This document shows positions 1-7,481 of a stretch of DNA of 64,000 nt, in pieces. How positions within the stretch are numbered: position 1 is the stretch's first letter; each line of letters begins with the position of its first letter. The notes under the pieces are model-generated. The model worked only from the letters and a program-made list of their open reading frames with translations, was not told the origin of the DNA and made no database searches. The stretch comes from Nocardioides turkmenicus (GTDB lineage: Bacteria; Actinomycetota; Actinomycetes; Propionibacteriales; Nocardioidaceae): positions 27,616-91,615 of the forward strand of contig NZ_JAALAA010000021.1 of assembly GCF_011045035.1 (NCBI RefSeq). Reading direction: 5' to 3'. The position numbers and the translations under genes were made by a program.

Positions 1-1
1 G

Positions 2-1117
2 ATCGCCGACTTCAACCGTCGGCACCCGCACACCAAGCGGGGCCTGGCGATGACGCCGGTGAAGTTCGGCATCTCGTTCAACCTCACCGCCTTCAACCAG
101 GCCGGTGCCCTCGTCCACGTCTACAAGGACGGCTCGGTGCTGATCAACCACGGCGGCACCGAGATGGGCCAGGGCCTGCACACCAAGATGCTCCAGGTCG
201 CTGCCACCGCGCTCGGCCTGCCGCTGTCCCGGGTCCGGCTGGCGCCGACGCGCACCGACAAGGTGCCCAACACCTCGGCGACCGCGGCCAGCTCCGGCGC
301 CGACCTCAACGGGGCCGCCATCAAGAACGCCTGCGAGCAGATCCGCGAGCGGCTCGTCCAGGTGGGCGGGGGCATGCTCGGGATCAGCCCGCACGACGTA
401 CGAATCGAGGACGGCGTCGTCCGCGGCCTCTCGCCCGCTTCGGGGGAGGTCGGCTGGAACGAGCTGGTCAACACGGCCTACCACCAGCGCGTACAGCTCT
501 GGGCCGCTGGCTTCTACCGCACCGAGGGTCTGCACTGGGATCCCACCGTCATGCAGGGCGAGCCGTTCAAGTACTTCGCCAACGGGGTCGCCGCGTCCGA
601 GGTCGAGGTCGACGGGTTCACCGGTGCCTACACGCTGCGGCGCGTCGACATCGTCCACGACGTCGGCGACAGCCTGAGCCCGCTGATCGACATCGGCCAG
701 ATCGAGGGCGGCTTCGTGCAGGGCGCCGGCTGGCTGACCCTGGAGGACCTGCGCTGGGACACCTCCGACGGGCCTCACCGGGGTCGGTTGGCGACCCAGG
801 CAGCGAGCACCTACAAGCTCCCGAGCTTCTCCGAGATGCCCGAGGACTTCCGAGTGAAGCTGCTCGAGAAGGCCCACGAGGAGGGCGCCGTCTACGGCTC
901 CAAGGCCGTGGGCGAGCCGCCGTTGATGCTCGCCTTCTCGGTGCGTGAGGCGCTGCGCGAGGCGGCCGCCGCGTTCGGTCCGAGCGGCACCAGCGTCGAC
1001 CTGGCATCCCCGGCGACGCCCGAGGCCGTCTACTGGGCCCTCGACAAGGCGCGTACGCCGCAGGCCCCTGAGCCGAGCGACACCGGCGCCGAGCCGGTCA
1101 TGGCCGGAGAGAGGTGA
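2..1117 (+). CDS. xdhB: Xanthine dehydrogenase, molybdopterin-binding subunit (C-terminal part)
   Basis: C-terminal 371 residues of the large subunit of xanthine dehydrogenase, the cytoplasmic molybdoenzyme that oxidises hypoxanthine and xanthine to urate. The frame is already open at base 2, ahead of the first ATG at 50, so the start lies left of the window and roughly half of a 750-800-residue protein is missing. Visible family signatures are KRGLAMTPVKFGISF near the left edge, GGTEMGQGLHTKM, and late in the protein GSKAVGEPPLMLAF, whose GEPP glutamate matches the catalytic base known in this family. It ends 4 bases before xdhC, so the two are probably one transcript, and it faces the urate operon. 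The assignment to xanthine rather than another substrate rests on the xdhC, guaD and uricase neighbours. Confidence 0.93.
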   Translation: MADFNRRHPHTKRGLAMTPVKFGISFNLTAFNQAGALVHVYKDGSVLINHGGTEMGQGLHTKMLQVAATALGLPLSRVRLAPTRTDKVPNTSATAASSGADLNGAAIKNACEQIRERLVQVGGGMLGISPHDVRIEDGVVRGLSPASGEVGWNELVNTAYHQRVQLWAAGFYRTEGLHWDPTVMQGEPFKYFANGVAASEVEVDGFTGAYTLRRVDIVHDVGDSLSPLIDIGQIEGGFVQGAGWLTLEDLRWDTSDGPHRGRLATQAASTYKLPSFSEMPEDFRVKLLEKAHEEGAVYGSKAVGEPPLMLAFSVREALREAAAAFGPSGTSVDLASPATPEAVYWALDKARTPQAPEPSDTGAEPVMAGER

Positions 1118-1121
1118 TCAC

Positions 1122-1949
1122 ATGGAGTGGCTGAAGGCCGTCCAGCGGCTGCGCGAGCAGCGGGTCCCCGGCGTACTGGTGACCCTGACGTCCGTGCGCG
1201 GTCATTCGCCGCGCGAGGCCGGGGCCAAGATGGTCGTCTCGGCCGACCGCACCTGGGCCACAGTCGGCGGCGGCAACCTCGAGGCGGTCGCGATCGAGCG
1301 CGCCCGGGAGATGCTCGCCGAGGATCGTGGGGTGCCGGAGAGCCTGAAGGTGTCGCTCTCCGACAAGGCGCCCTACCAGCACGGCGTGCAGTGCTGCGGT
1401 GGCGAGGTCGAGCTGCTGCTCGAGCCGCTGCCCGTGGTCCCGTCCGTGGCCATCTTCGGGATGGGCCACGTGGGGGTCGAGCTCGCGCGCATCCTGGCCC
1501 GCCACGACATCGAGCTCCACCTCGTCGACTCCCGCGCCGCCCAGCTCGAACCGGAGCAGCTGCGCGGGCTCGACGACGCCGTCGCCGGCATCCACGTCCA
1601 CCAGGTGCCGGTGCTGCCCGAGCTCGTCATCGGCGAGCTGCCCGAGGGCACCCACGTGCTGATCATGACCCACGACCACGCCGAGGACGCCGCGCTCTGC
1701 GACGCGGCTCTCCGCGCCGGGCAGCTGGCATCGATCGGGCTGATCGGCTCGAGCGCCAAGTGGAGCCGGTTCCGGGCCAAGCTCGCCGACGAGGGCCACG
1801 CCCCCGAGGCGATCGCCCGCATCACCACGCCCATCGGCCTCCCTGATCTCGGTGGCAAGGAGCCGGCCACGATCGCGGTCAGCGTCGCGGCCCGGCTGCT
1901 GCAGCTCTTCGCGGGCGAGCCCGCATCAACCGAACAACAACCAAGGTGA
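1122..1949 (+). CDS. xdhC: Xanthine dehydrogenase accessory protein XdhC
   Basis: 275-residue molybdenum-cofactor insertion factor for xanthine dehydrogenase. Family members bind Moco, protect it, and support sulfuration before handing it to the large subunit; that role is known for the family and inferred here. The N-terminal XdhC/CoxI domain shows GHSPREAGAKMVVS, VGGGNLEAVAIERA and QCCGGEVELLLEPL, and the C-terminal half is a Rossmann-like domain beginning VAIFGMGHVGVELA near residue 115. The frame stays open far upstream into xdhB, but the ATG at 1122, 4 bases after the xdhB stop, gives a family-typical N-terminus. The stop overlaps a GTG that is an alternative start of the next gene. Confidence 0.93.
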   Translation: MEWLKAVQRLREQRVPGVLVTLTSVRGHSPREAGAKMVVSADRTWATVGGGNLEAVAIERAREMLAEDRGVPESLKVSLSDKAPYQHGVQCCGGEVELLLEPLPVVPSVAIFGMGHVGVELARILARHDIELHLVDSRAAQLEPEQLRGLDDAVAGIHVHQVPVLPELVIGELPEGTHVLIMTHDHAEDAALCDAALRAGQLASIGLIGSSAKWSRFRAKLADEGHAPEAIARITTPIGLPDLGGKEPATIAVSVAARLLQLFAGEPASTEQQPR

Positions 1950-1957
1950 AACCCACG

Positions 1958-3259
1958 ATGACGCTCTTCCGAGGAACCTTCCTCGACACTCCCTCCGACC
2001 CGTTCTCCGGCGGTGAGCTCCGCACGGAGCAGGACGGCGCCCTGCTCGTACGCGACGGCGTGATCCGCGCTCGCGGCTCCTTCGCAGGCCTTCGCGGCCA
2101 ACACCCCGAGGAGGAGGTCGTCGACCTCTCCGGCGGCTTCGTGCTGCCCGGATTCGTCGACACCCACGTGCACTTCCCGCAGGTACGCGTCATCGGCGGC
2201 CTCGGCATGCCGCTGCTCGACTGGCTGGACCAGACCGCCCTCCCCGAGGAGGCCCGCCTGGCCGACCCGGCCTATGCCGCGGGCGTGGCCACCGATTTCG
2301 TACGCGGCCTGGTCGGCGCCGGCACCACCACGGCTCTGGTCTTCGGCAGCCACTTCGCGCCGGCGGTCGACACGGTCTTCGCCGAGGCCGCGCGGGTCGG
2401 GCTGCGGATCACCAGCGGCCTCGTGGTCAGCGACCGGCTCATCCGCGAGGACCTGTTCACCGACCCTGACCGGGCACGGGAGGAGTCGCTCGCGCTCGCT
2501 GCCCGCTGGCACGGCGTCGGCCGGGCCCGCTACGCGGTGACCCCGCGGTTCTCGCTGTCCTGCTCCGAGCCGCTGCTCGAGGCGTGCGCCGACGTGCTGC
2601 GTGCCGTACCGGGCGCCATGCTCACCTCCCACGTCAACGAGAACACTCGCGAGATCGCGACCGTCGAGGAGCTGTGCGGCTGCGACTACGTGACCTCCTA
2701 CGACCGCCACGGCCTCGTCGGCCCCGGCACCGTCCTGGCCCACAACGTTCACCCCACCGACGCCGAGCTCGGTCTGCTGGCCGCCCGCGGAGCCGCCGTC
2801 GCACACTGCCCGTCCAGCAACGCCGCCCTCGGCAGCGGCCTGTTCCCGCTCGCCCGCCACCGCGCCCACGGCGTACGCGTCGCGATGGGCTCCGACGTCG
2901 GCGCCGGCACCGGGTTCTCCCTGCTCAAGGAGGGCCTGGGAGCGTACGTGGCCCAGCAGCTCCTCGGCGAGGCCGGCCACCCCCTGACCCCCACACACCT
3001 CCTCCACCTGGCCACGGTCGCCGGCGCCGAGGCACTCGGCCTGGGAGCCGCCGTCGGCGACTTCTCCCCCGGCCGCCGCTTCGACGCCCAGTGGATCAAG
3101 CCCGCCCCGAGCACCCCGCTCGCCGTCGGCCTCGCCCACGCCGCGGATGCCGGCGACGCCCTGGCCAAGATGTTCGCCCTCGGCACCCCCGCCGACGTAC
3201 GCAGCGTCTGGATCGAAGGCGAGCTCGTCAACACGTCTGCCCCCCACCTCGTGGGCTAG
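1958..3259 (+). CDS. guaD: Guanine deaminase
   Basis: 433-residue amidohydrolase-superfamily enzyme predicted to hydrolyse guanine to xanthine and ammonia, feeding the adjacent xanthine dehydrogenase. The zinc-binding VDTHVHFPQ motif sits near residue 66; further metal or catalytic signatures are SHVNEN, LAHNVHPTD and VAMGSDVGAGTGFS. I chose the ATG at 1958 because AAGGTGA lies at a suitable distance upstream. A GTG at 1946 overlapping the xdhC stop would add four residues and is an alternative. It is the last gene of the rightward purine group; its 3' end runs into the 21-bp repeat array rather than an obvious simple terminator. Confidence 0.92.
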   Translation: MTLFRGTFLDTPSDPFSGGELRTEQDGALLVRDGVIRARGSFAGLRGQHPEEEVVDLSGGFVLPGFVDTHVHFPQVRVIGGLGMPLLDWLDQTALPEEARLADPAYAAGVATDFVRGLVGAGTTTALVFGSHFAPAVDTVFAEAARVGLRITSGLVVSDRLIREDLFTDPDRAREESLALAARWHGVGRARYAVTPRFSLSCSEPLLEACADVLRAVPGAMLTSHVNENTREIATVEELCGCDYVTSYDRHGLVGPGTVLAHNVHPTDAELGLLAARGAAVAHCPSSNAALGSGLFPLARHRAHGVRVAMGSDVGAGTGFSLLKEGLGAYVAQQLLGEAGHPLTPTHLLHLATVAGAEALGLGAAVGDFSPGRRFDAQWIKPAPSTPLAVGLAHAADAGDALAKMFALGTPADVRSVWIEGELVNTSAPHLVG

Positions 3260-3270
3260 CCCGCCGAGGC

Positions 3271-3542
3271 GTCACGTACGTCGGCCGAGGCGTCACCCCG
3301 GTCAGCCGAGACGTCGCTCCCGTCGGTCGAGCGGTCAATGCGAGGCCAACTCGGCCGACGCGAGTGACGCCTCGGCAATCGAACCGGGGGCAGCCTCGTC
3401 ACGACCAGCGAAGCGTCACGTACGTCAGTCGAAACGTCACCTCGGTCGGCCGAGTGGTCACCGTCGTGCCGACTCGCCCGACCGGAGTGACCTCTCGCCC
3501 GACCCAAGTGACGTCTCGGCCGACCGGAGTGACGTCTCGGCT
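3271..3542. repeat. Array of ten 21-bp units in both orientations
   Basis: Units follow the loose consensus GTCACnnCGGTCGGCCGAG plus two bases. Direct-orientation units start at 3271, 3292, 3313, 3415, 3436 and 3457; inverted-orientation units start at 3357, 3480, 3501 and 3522. The units abut within each block and differ by several substitutions, as in an old minisatellite. The arrangement (three direct, one inverted, three direct, three inverted) could fold into long imperfect hairpins between the two converging operons. Confidence 0.85.
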
Positions 3543-3568
3543 GTCTGACCAACCCGCCGTTCTCCCAA

Positions 3569-3666
3569 GGTCGAGTCGGCGCACCCTGACGCGAAATCAC
3601 GCCGAGTCGGCTCGTCATGACGAGCCGACTCGGCGTGATTTCGGGTGAGGACGAGCCGACTCGGCC
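3569..3666. repeat. Nested palindromic element, copy 1 (98 bp; perfect 52-bp palindrome inside)
   Basis: Bases 3592-3643 are a perfect 52-bp palindrome (26-bp arms) centred on TCATGA. Outside it are a second pair of arms, an imperfect inverted repeat beginning at 3569 and ending at 3666. The half-site CGAGTCGG occurs at 3572 and 3603, and its complement CCGACTCG at 3625 and 3656, a spacing of 31 bases on each side. The same architecture recurs at 39110-39205. Confidence 0.9.
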
Positions 3667-3689
3667 TCCGTACGGCACCCCTCAGCCGG

Positions 3690-5102
3690 TCACGACCTCT
3701 CGATGTCGTCGTCGAGCCGGTCCCCGAAGCCCTCGCGCGAGTCCTGGGAGGCGGCGAAGACCGAGGCGCCGGAGCGGTTGCCGACGGTGATCTCGTTGAA
3801 CAGCAGGTTGAGGACGACCGCGACCAGGGCGGTGGCGCTGATGCCGGAGTGCATGACGACACCGAGCCACTCCGGGAAGGCGTCCCAGAAGGTCGGCGCG
3901 GCGATCGGAAGGATGCCGACCGCGATGGCGACGGAGACGATCACCATGTTGAGGTTGTCCTCGTAGTCGACCCGGGACAGCGTGCGGATCCCGGAGGCCG
4001 CGACGGAGCCGAAGAGCACGATGCCGGCACCGCCCAGGACGGGATAGGGGATCGCGGCGACGACCGCGCCGACCACCGGCAGCAGCCCGAGCAGCAGCAG
4101 GACGAGGCCACCGGTGGCGACGACGTACCGGCTCCGGATGCCGGTCAGGGCGACCAGCCCGACGTTCTGTGCGAACGCGCTGCACGGGAACGTTCCGAAC
4201 AAGGGCGCAGCCGTCGTGGCAGCCATGTCGGCGCGGAGACCACGCGCGACACGTCGAGCGTCGACGTCGGTGTCCACGATCTCGCCGATCGCCAGGATGT
4301 CGGCGGTCGTCTCGGTCATGATCACCAGGATCACGATCGTCATCGAGACGATCGCGCCGACCTCGAAGGTCGGGCTGCCGAAGTGGAGCAGCGGCGGCAG
4401 CGCGACCAGGTCGCCGTCGCCCACGGAGGAGAAGTCCGCCTGCCCCGCGATCAGTGCGATCACGGTGCCGACGACGAGCCCGATGAGGATCGAGAGCCGC
4501 GAGATCGCACCCTGGAACACCCGGCTGATCACCAGGATGATGAGCAGCGTGAGCCCGGCGTACGCGATGTTGGCCATCGAGCCGTAGTCCGGCGCGGAGG
4601 CGTCGTTGCCCATCGCCCACCGGAACGCCACCGGCATCAGCGAGAGCCCGATGACCGTGATGATCGTGCCGGTGACGACGGCCGGGAAGAGCCGGACGAG
4701 CTGGGCGAAGAACGAGGACAGCACGAGCCCGATCAGTCCGGCGACGATGATCGCGCCGAAGACCGGGCGCAGCCCGTCCTCGCTGGCGATGGTGACCATC
4801 GTCGACACGCTGGCGAACGAGATGCCCTGCACGATCGGCAGCCGGCTGCCGAACGGCCCGAGACCGAGCGTCTGCAGCAGCGTGGCGAGTCCCGATACGA
4901 AGAGGCCTGCGGTCACCAGCAGCGCGAGGTCCGTGCCCGAGAGGCCCGCGGCACCCCCGACGATGAGCGGCGGCGCAATCACGCCGCCGTACATCGTCAG
5001 GATGTGCTGCGTGCCGTAGGCGAGGAGCTGGCCCGGCGGATGACGTTCATCCTCGGGACGGGTCGAGACCGATGCGGTTGCCTGTCTCCTACGACCTAAC
5101 AT
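3690..5102 (-). CDS. NCS2-family purine (xanthine/urate) permease
   Basis: 470-residue polytopic membrane protein of the nucleobase:cation symporter-2 family, predicted to import xanthine or urate for the catabolic genes around it. The family signature QGISFASVSTMV lies near residue 92, and about a dozen hydrophobic segments run through the protein, among them ITVIGLSLMPVAF and ALVAVVLNLLFNEIT near the end. The start codon at 5102 is 9 bases after the uricase stop, so this is the last gene of a leftward operon uraD-uraH-uox-permease. Substrate choice is inferred from the neighbours; uracil permeases belong to the same family. Confidence 0.9.
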   Translation of the reverse strand: MLGRRRQATASVSTRPEDERHPPGQLLAYGTQHILTMYGGVIAPPLIVGGAAGLSGTDLALLVTAGLFVSGLATLLQTLGLGPFGSRLPIVQGISFASVSTMVTIASEDGLRPVFGAIIVAGLIGLVLSSFFAQLVRLFPAVVTGTIITVIGLSLMPVAFRWAMGNDASAPDYGSMANIAYAGLTLLIILVISRVFQGAISRLSILIGLVVGTVIALIAGQADFSSVGDGDLVALPPLLHFGSPTFEVGAIVSMTIVILVIMTETTADILAIGEIVDTDVDARRVARGLRADMAATTAAPLFGTFPCSAFAQNVGLVALTGIRSRYVVATGGLVLLLLGLLPVVGAVVAAIPYPVLGGAGIVLFGSVAASGIRTLSRVDYEDNLNMVIVSVAIAVGILPIAAPTFWDAFPEWLGVVMHSGISATALVAVVLNLLFNEITVGNRSGASVFAASQDSREGFGDRLDDDIERS

Positions 5103-5111
5103 GGCCGGTCC

Positions 5112-6017
5112 TCAGCAGAATCCGGGGATGGCGTGCCAGGCGTTGCCGGCGTCAGGGGCCTCGTCGCGTACGACGGAGGCTTCGATCAGGCCGTAGGGCC
5201 GGTCCGCGGCGTAGAAGACCTCGCCGGGGTTGTCCAGGCCGAACGGCGAGAGGTCGGAGAGGAAGTGGTGCTTGTTGGGCGCGGAGAACTTGATCTCGGC
5301 GACCTCACCGTGCTGCTCGAGCACCGAGGTGCCCATCCCGTTCAGGGTCTGCTGCAGGGCGAGGCTGTGGATCTCCGCGAACCGCTGCAGCAGCAGCGCC
5401 CGGATGGAGTCGTACGTCTTGTCCCAGTCGATCTCGGTGCCGGAATAGCGCCAGCGAGCGACCAGCGAGGTCGCCAGGATCCGGTCGGTGGTCTCCTGGA
5501 GGGTGGTGTACTCGTCCTTGAGGAAGCCGTGGAACTCCGAGCCGGTGGACTTGAGCACGACCAGGTCCTTGATGCCGGAGACGACGTGCGCCACCCGGTC
5601 CTCACCACGCCCGTCGACATTGACAACAGTCGTCCGTACGCCGCCACCCGACCGGACGAAGGAGTGGTCGTGACCGGTGCCGTCGACCACGATCCGGTCC
5701 CAGGCGTACTCGTCGACCTCGACCCGGGCGCCCTCGGCGGCAGGGCACGCCTCGAGGTAGCGGTCGGCGAGGGCGAGCGCGAACTCCTCGATCGAGGCGA
5801 CGCCGATCTTCTTCGCGTAGGCGAAGACGGTGTTCTTCTGGGTGTCGGTGGGCAGCACGTCCTTCTGGTCGCCGCTGGTGTGCGCCTCGTCGAAGCGGCC
5901 GCGCAGCGCGGTGGAGACGTTGAGGTCCCGGATCTGGTGGCGAGGCGTGTCGCGGTAGATGCGTACGACGCGGTTCTCGGCCTTGCCGTACTGGTTGGAT
6001 CCAAGGTGGATGGGCAT
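5112..6017 (-). CDS. uox: Urate oxidase (uricase)
   Basis: 301-residue cofactor-free uricase that oxidises urate to 5-hydroxyisourate. Its length matches the family, and the N-terminal part shows LGSNQYGKAENRVVRIYRD and the conserved DTQKNTVFAYAKK block, which in known uricases carries active-site residues. FHGFLKDEYTTLQETTDRI in the middle and YAADRPYGLIEASV towards the end are also family-typical. It sits 1 base downstream of uraH and 9 bases upstream of the permease start, placing it in the middle of the operon. Confidence 0.96.
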   Translation of the reverse strand: MPIHLGSNQYGKAENRVVRIYRDTPRHQIRDLNVSTALRGRFDEAHTSGDQKDVLPTDTQKNTVFAYAKKIGVASIEEFALALADRYLEACPAAEGARVEVDEYAWDRIVVDGTGHDHSFVRSGGGVRTTVVNVDGRGEDRVAHVVSGIKDLVVLKSTGSEFHGFLKDEYTTLQETTDRILATSLVARWRYSGTEIDWDKTYDSIRALLLQRFAEIHSLALQQTLNGMGTSVLEQHGEVAEIKFSAPNKHHFLSDLSPFGLDNPGEVFYAADRPYGLIEASVVRDEAPDAGNAWHAIPGFC

Positions 6018-6018
6018 G

Positions 6019-6357
6019 TCAGCTCCCTCGGTAGGTGGAGTAGGCGAACGGGCTCAGCAGAAGTGGCACGTGGTGGTGCCGCCGATCGGTGACCGCGAAG
6101 GTGACGAGGACCTCCGGGTAGAAGCACTCCTGACCGGTCGCCGCGTAGTAGGCGGCGGTGTCGAATCGGAGCTGGTAGGTGCCGGCAGGTGCCTGATCGG
6201 GCCCCAGGTCGGTCACCCGGCCGTCGTCGTCGGTGGTGGCGTCGGCGAGGTCGGAGATCTGGTGGGTGTCGGCGTCGATCCGGCTGAGCCGGACCGGGAC
6301 GCCCGTGGCGGGACGACCGAGCGCGGTGTCGAGCACGTGGGTCGTGATGGCACTCAA
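6019..6357 (-). CDS. uraH: 5-Hydroxyisourate hydrolase
   Basis: 112-residue transthyretin-related hydrolase that converts 5-hydroxyisourate to OHCU, the second step after uricase. The N-terminal ITTHVLDTALGRPA and the diagnostic C-terminal tetrapeptide YRGS are both present, and the length is standard. The start appears to be TTG at 6357, overlapping the uraD stop by 4 bases (TTGA), which implies coupled translation; no better start is visible. Confidence 0.95.
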   Translation of the reverse strand: MSAITTHVLDTALGRPATGVPVRLSRIDADTHQISDLADATTDDDGRVTDLGPDQAPAGTYQLRFDTAAYYAATGQECFYPEVLVTFAVTDRRHHHVPLLLSPFAYSTYRGS

Positions 6358-6863
6358 ACCGAGACCTCCTCGGCGTCCAGGACCCGCTCGAGGCGTAGCA
6401 GCGCGATCTTGCGCAGCTCGTCGGCGACGACGGCCGCCTCCTCGTCGTGCTCGTGGCCGAGCCGCTCGCGGAGCGAGGCCAGGACCTGGTCGGCCGAGAG
6501 GCCGGTGGCGCAGATCAGGAAGACCCGGCCGAGGCGCTGCTCGTAGGCCCGGTTGCCCTCGGCGAGGGCTTGTGCGGTGGCCGGGTCGGTGCCGACCGCG
6601 GCCTGCTCACGCCGCGACCAGGCGGCCTCGGCGTGCTCGCCCTCGGCGCGCTCCCCGATCCGCGGGTGAGCGGCCAGCGCCTGGTCGACGTCGGCGGCGG
6701 TGAACCGTCGCGCCGCCTCGTCGGCGGCGCGGACGACGTCGGCCTCGTCGGCGTAAGGGCGACCGGCGAGGACGGCGGCGACCCAGCTCGGCGCGTCGCA
6801 GCAGGCCTGCAGCGCGGGCCGGACGACATCCGCCGGTGAGGTGTTGAAGCTCTGGAGATCCAT
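6354..6863 (-). CDS. uraD: OHCU decarboxylase
   Basis: 169-residue 2-oxo-4-hydroxy-4-carboxy-5-ureidoimidazoline decarboxylase, giving S-allantoin. The catalytic-region motif AHPRIGER is seen near residue 67, and the C-terminal helix ADELRKIALLRLERVL is typical of the family. It is the first structural gene of the leftward urate operon; the 100 bases in front of it hold several short inverted repeats likely to be operators. Confidence 0.93.
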   Translation of the reverse strand: MDLQSFNTSPADVVRPALQACCDAPSWVAAVLAGRPYADEADVVRAADEAARRFTAADVDQALAAHPRIGERAEGEHAEAAWSRREQAAVGTDPATAQALAEGNRAYEQRLGRVFLICATGLSADQVLASLRERLGHEHDEEAAVVADELRKIALLRLERVLDAEEVSV

Positions 6864-6884
6864 GAACCGTTCTCTCTCGCTATG

Positions 6885-6900
6885 CGGAAACTAATTTCCG
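6885..6900. promoter_or_regulatory. Inverted repeat CGGAAA-N4-TTTCCG upstream of uraD
   Basis: Perfect 6-bp arms with spacer CTAA, 21 bases upstream of the uraD start. The form GGAAA-N4-TTTCC resembles boxes bound by IclR-family regulators, and related CGGA half-sites occur in front of the IclR gene at 10.4 kb. Candidate operator only. Confidence 0.5.
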
Positions 6901-6919
6901 TACAACAACAACGATCGCA

Positions 6920-6951
6920 TGTGTCACTCGTCACAGTCAACAGTTTGTTGA
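6920..6951. promoter_or_regulatory. Crp-like site and adjacent TCAACA/TGTTGA palindrome upstream of uraD
   Basis: Bases 6920-6935 read TGTGT-CACTCG-TCACA, one mismatch from the Crp-type TGTGA-N6-TCACA. Immediately beside it, 6937-6951 is a perfect inverted repeat TCAACA-GTT-TGTTGA. Both lie between the regulator stop (6964) and uraD start (6863) and could bind a Crp homologue and the neighbouring HTH regulator respectively; that pairing is inference. Confidence 0.4.
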
Positions 6952-6963
6952 AAAGTCCGGGGG

Positions 6964-7431
6964 CTACTCCCGCTCGCGGTTCAGGTAGTTGTAGACCGTG
7001 AACCGGGTGACGCCGAGCGCGGCGGCCACGATCTCGGCGCTCTTGCGGTAGTCGAAGGCACCGCGTTCCTCGAGCAGCCGCACGGCCCGCTGCTTCCCCC
7101 GCCGGTCCAGCGTCCGCAGGTCGCCACCGAGGCTCTCGGCGACCTCGGCGAGCAGCCCGTCCAACCCACCGGCCGTACGCCGCGGAGCACCGCGTCCCTC
7201 GACGCGCACCTGGAAGGTGATCTGGTCGGCGCCGTGGTCCAGTCCGGCGGCCACCACGTCAGCAAGGGTGGCCAGGACAGCGTCACGGTCGCCGCGAACC
7301 GACGTGCCCAGCGGGCCGAAGTCGCACTCCAGACCGGCCTCGCGGGCGGCCTCGAGGGCCGCCGTCGCGTGCTCGGGAGGCTCGCCCTCGCCTCGGAAGG
7401 GTTCGGTGGTGAACTCGGCTTCGACGCGCAT
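6964..7431 (-). CDS. YkoF/MTH1187-like domain fused to a helix-turn-helix; probable urate-operon regulator
   Basis: 155-residue two-part protein. Residues 1-85 resemble the small thiamine-binding/MTH1187-YkoF ferredoxin-like fold (MRVEAEFTTEPF start strand, then LECDFGPLGTSVRGD and GADQITFQVRVE). Residues 115-155 form a helix-turn-helix ending AALGVTRFTVYNYLNRERE, close to the DNA-binding segment of YheO/DauR-type regulators. It precedes uraD in the same direction, so it probably senses a small ligand and controls the urate operon; ligand and sign of control are unknown. Its ATG lies within a 15-bp-stem hairpin (7428-7461), suggesting leaderless transcription or RNA-level control. Confidence 0.75.
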   Translation of the reverse strand: MRVEAEFTTEPFRGEGEPPEHATAALEAAREAGLECDFGPLGTSVRGDRDAVLATLADVVAAGLDHGADQITFQVRVEGRGAPRRTAGGLDGLLAEVAESLGGDLRTLDRRGKQRAVRLLEERGAFDYRKSAEIVAAALGVTRFTVYNYLNRERE

Positions 7432-7461
7432 GGCGGCAGGCTACCCAGCCTGCCGCCATGC
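7428..7461. terminator. Strong hairpin over the regulator start codon
   Basis: Perfect 15-bp arms (7428-7442 and 7447-7461) with the 4-base loop ACCC; arm sequence GCATGGCGGCAGGCT. It lies 20 bases past the stop of the DUF6986 gene (7482) on the leftward transcript and could terminate it, but the start codon of the next gene (7429-7431) is part of the stem. There is no T-tract. Confidence 0.7.
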
Positions 7462-7481
7462 GATCGGGATGCTCTGCCGCG

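Larger units (their letters stand above)
3260..3689. other. Gene-free, repeat-rich interval between converging purine operons
   Basis: About 430 bases between the guanine deaminase stop and the permease stop. It holds ten 21-bp repeat units and a ~98-bp nested palindrome. Several frames are open through it because 21 is a multiple of three, giving heptad-like translations such as VTPVGRD, but these have no start or ribosome-site support and I regard them as non-coding. Confidence 0.75.

Noticed and set aside
1373..3247. Minus-strand open frame across xdhC and guaD
   Set aside because: Gly/Ala/Glu-rich low-complexity translation with no family pattern, antisense to two well-supported enzymes.
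3271..3542. CRISPR array
   Set aside because: Units abut without unique spacers, occur in both orientations, and vary too much; no cas genes nearby.
3399..3584. Short minus-strand open frame encoding heptad repeats (VTPVGRD-like)
   Set aside because: It exists because the 21-bp units keep frames open; no ribosome site, and its sequence follows the DNA repeat in every frame.
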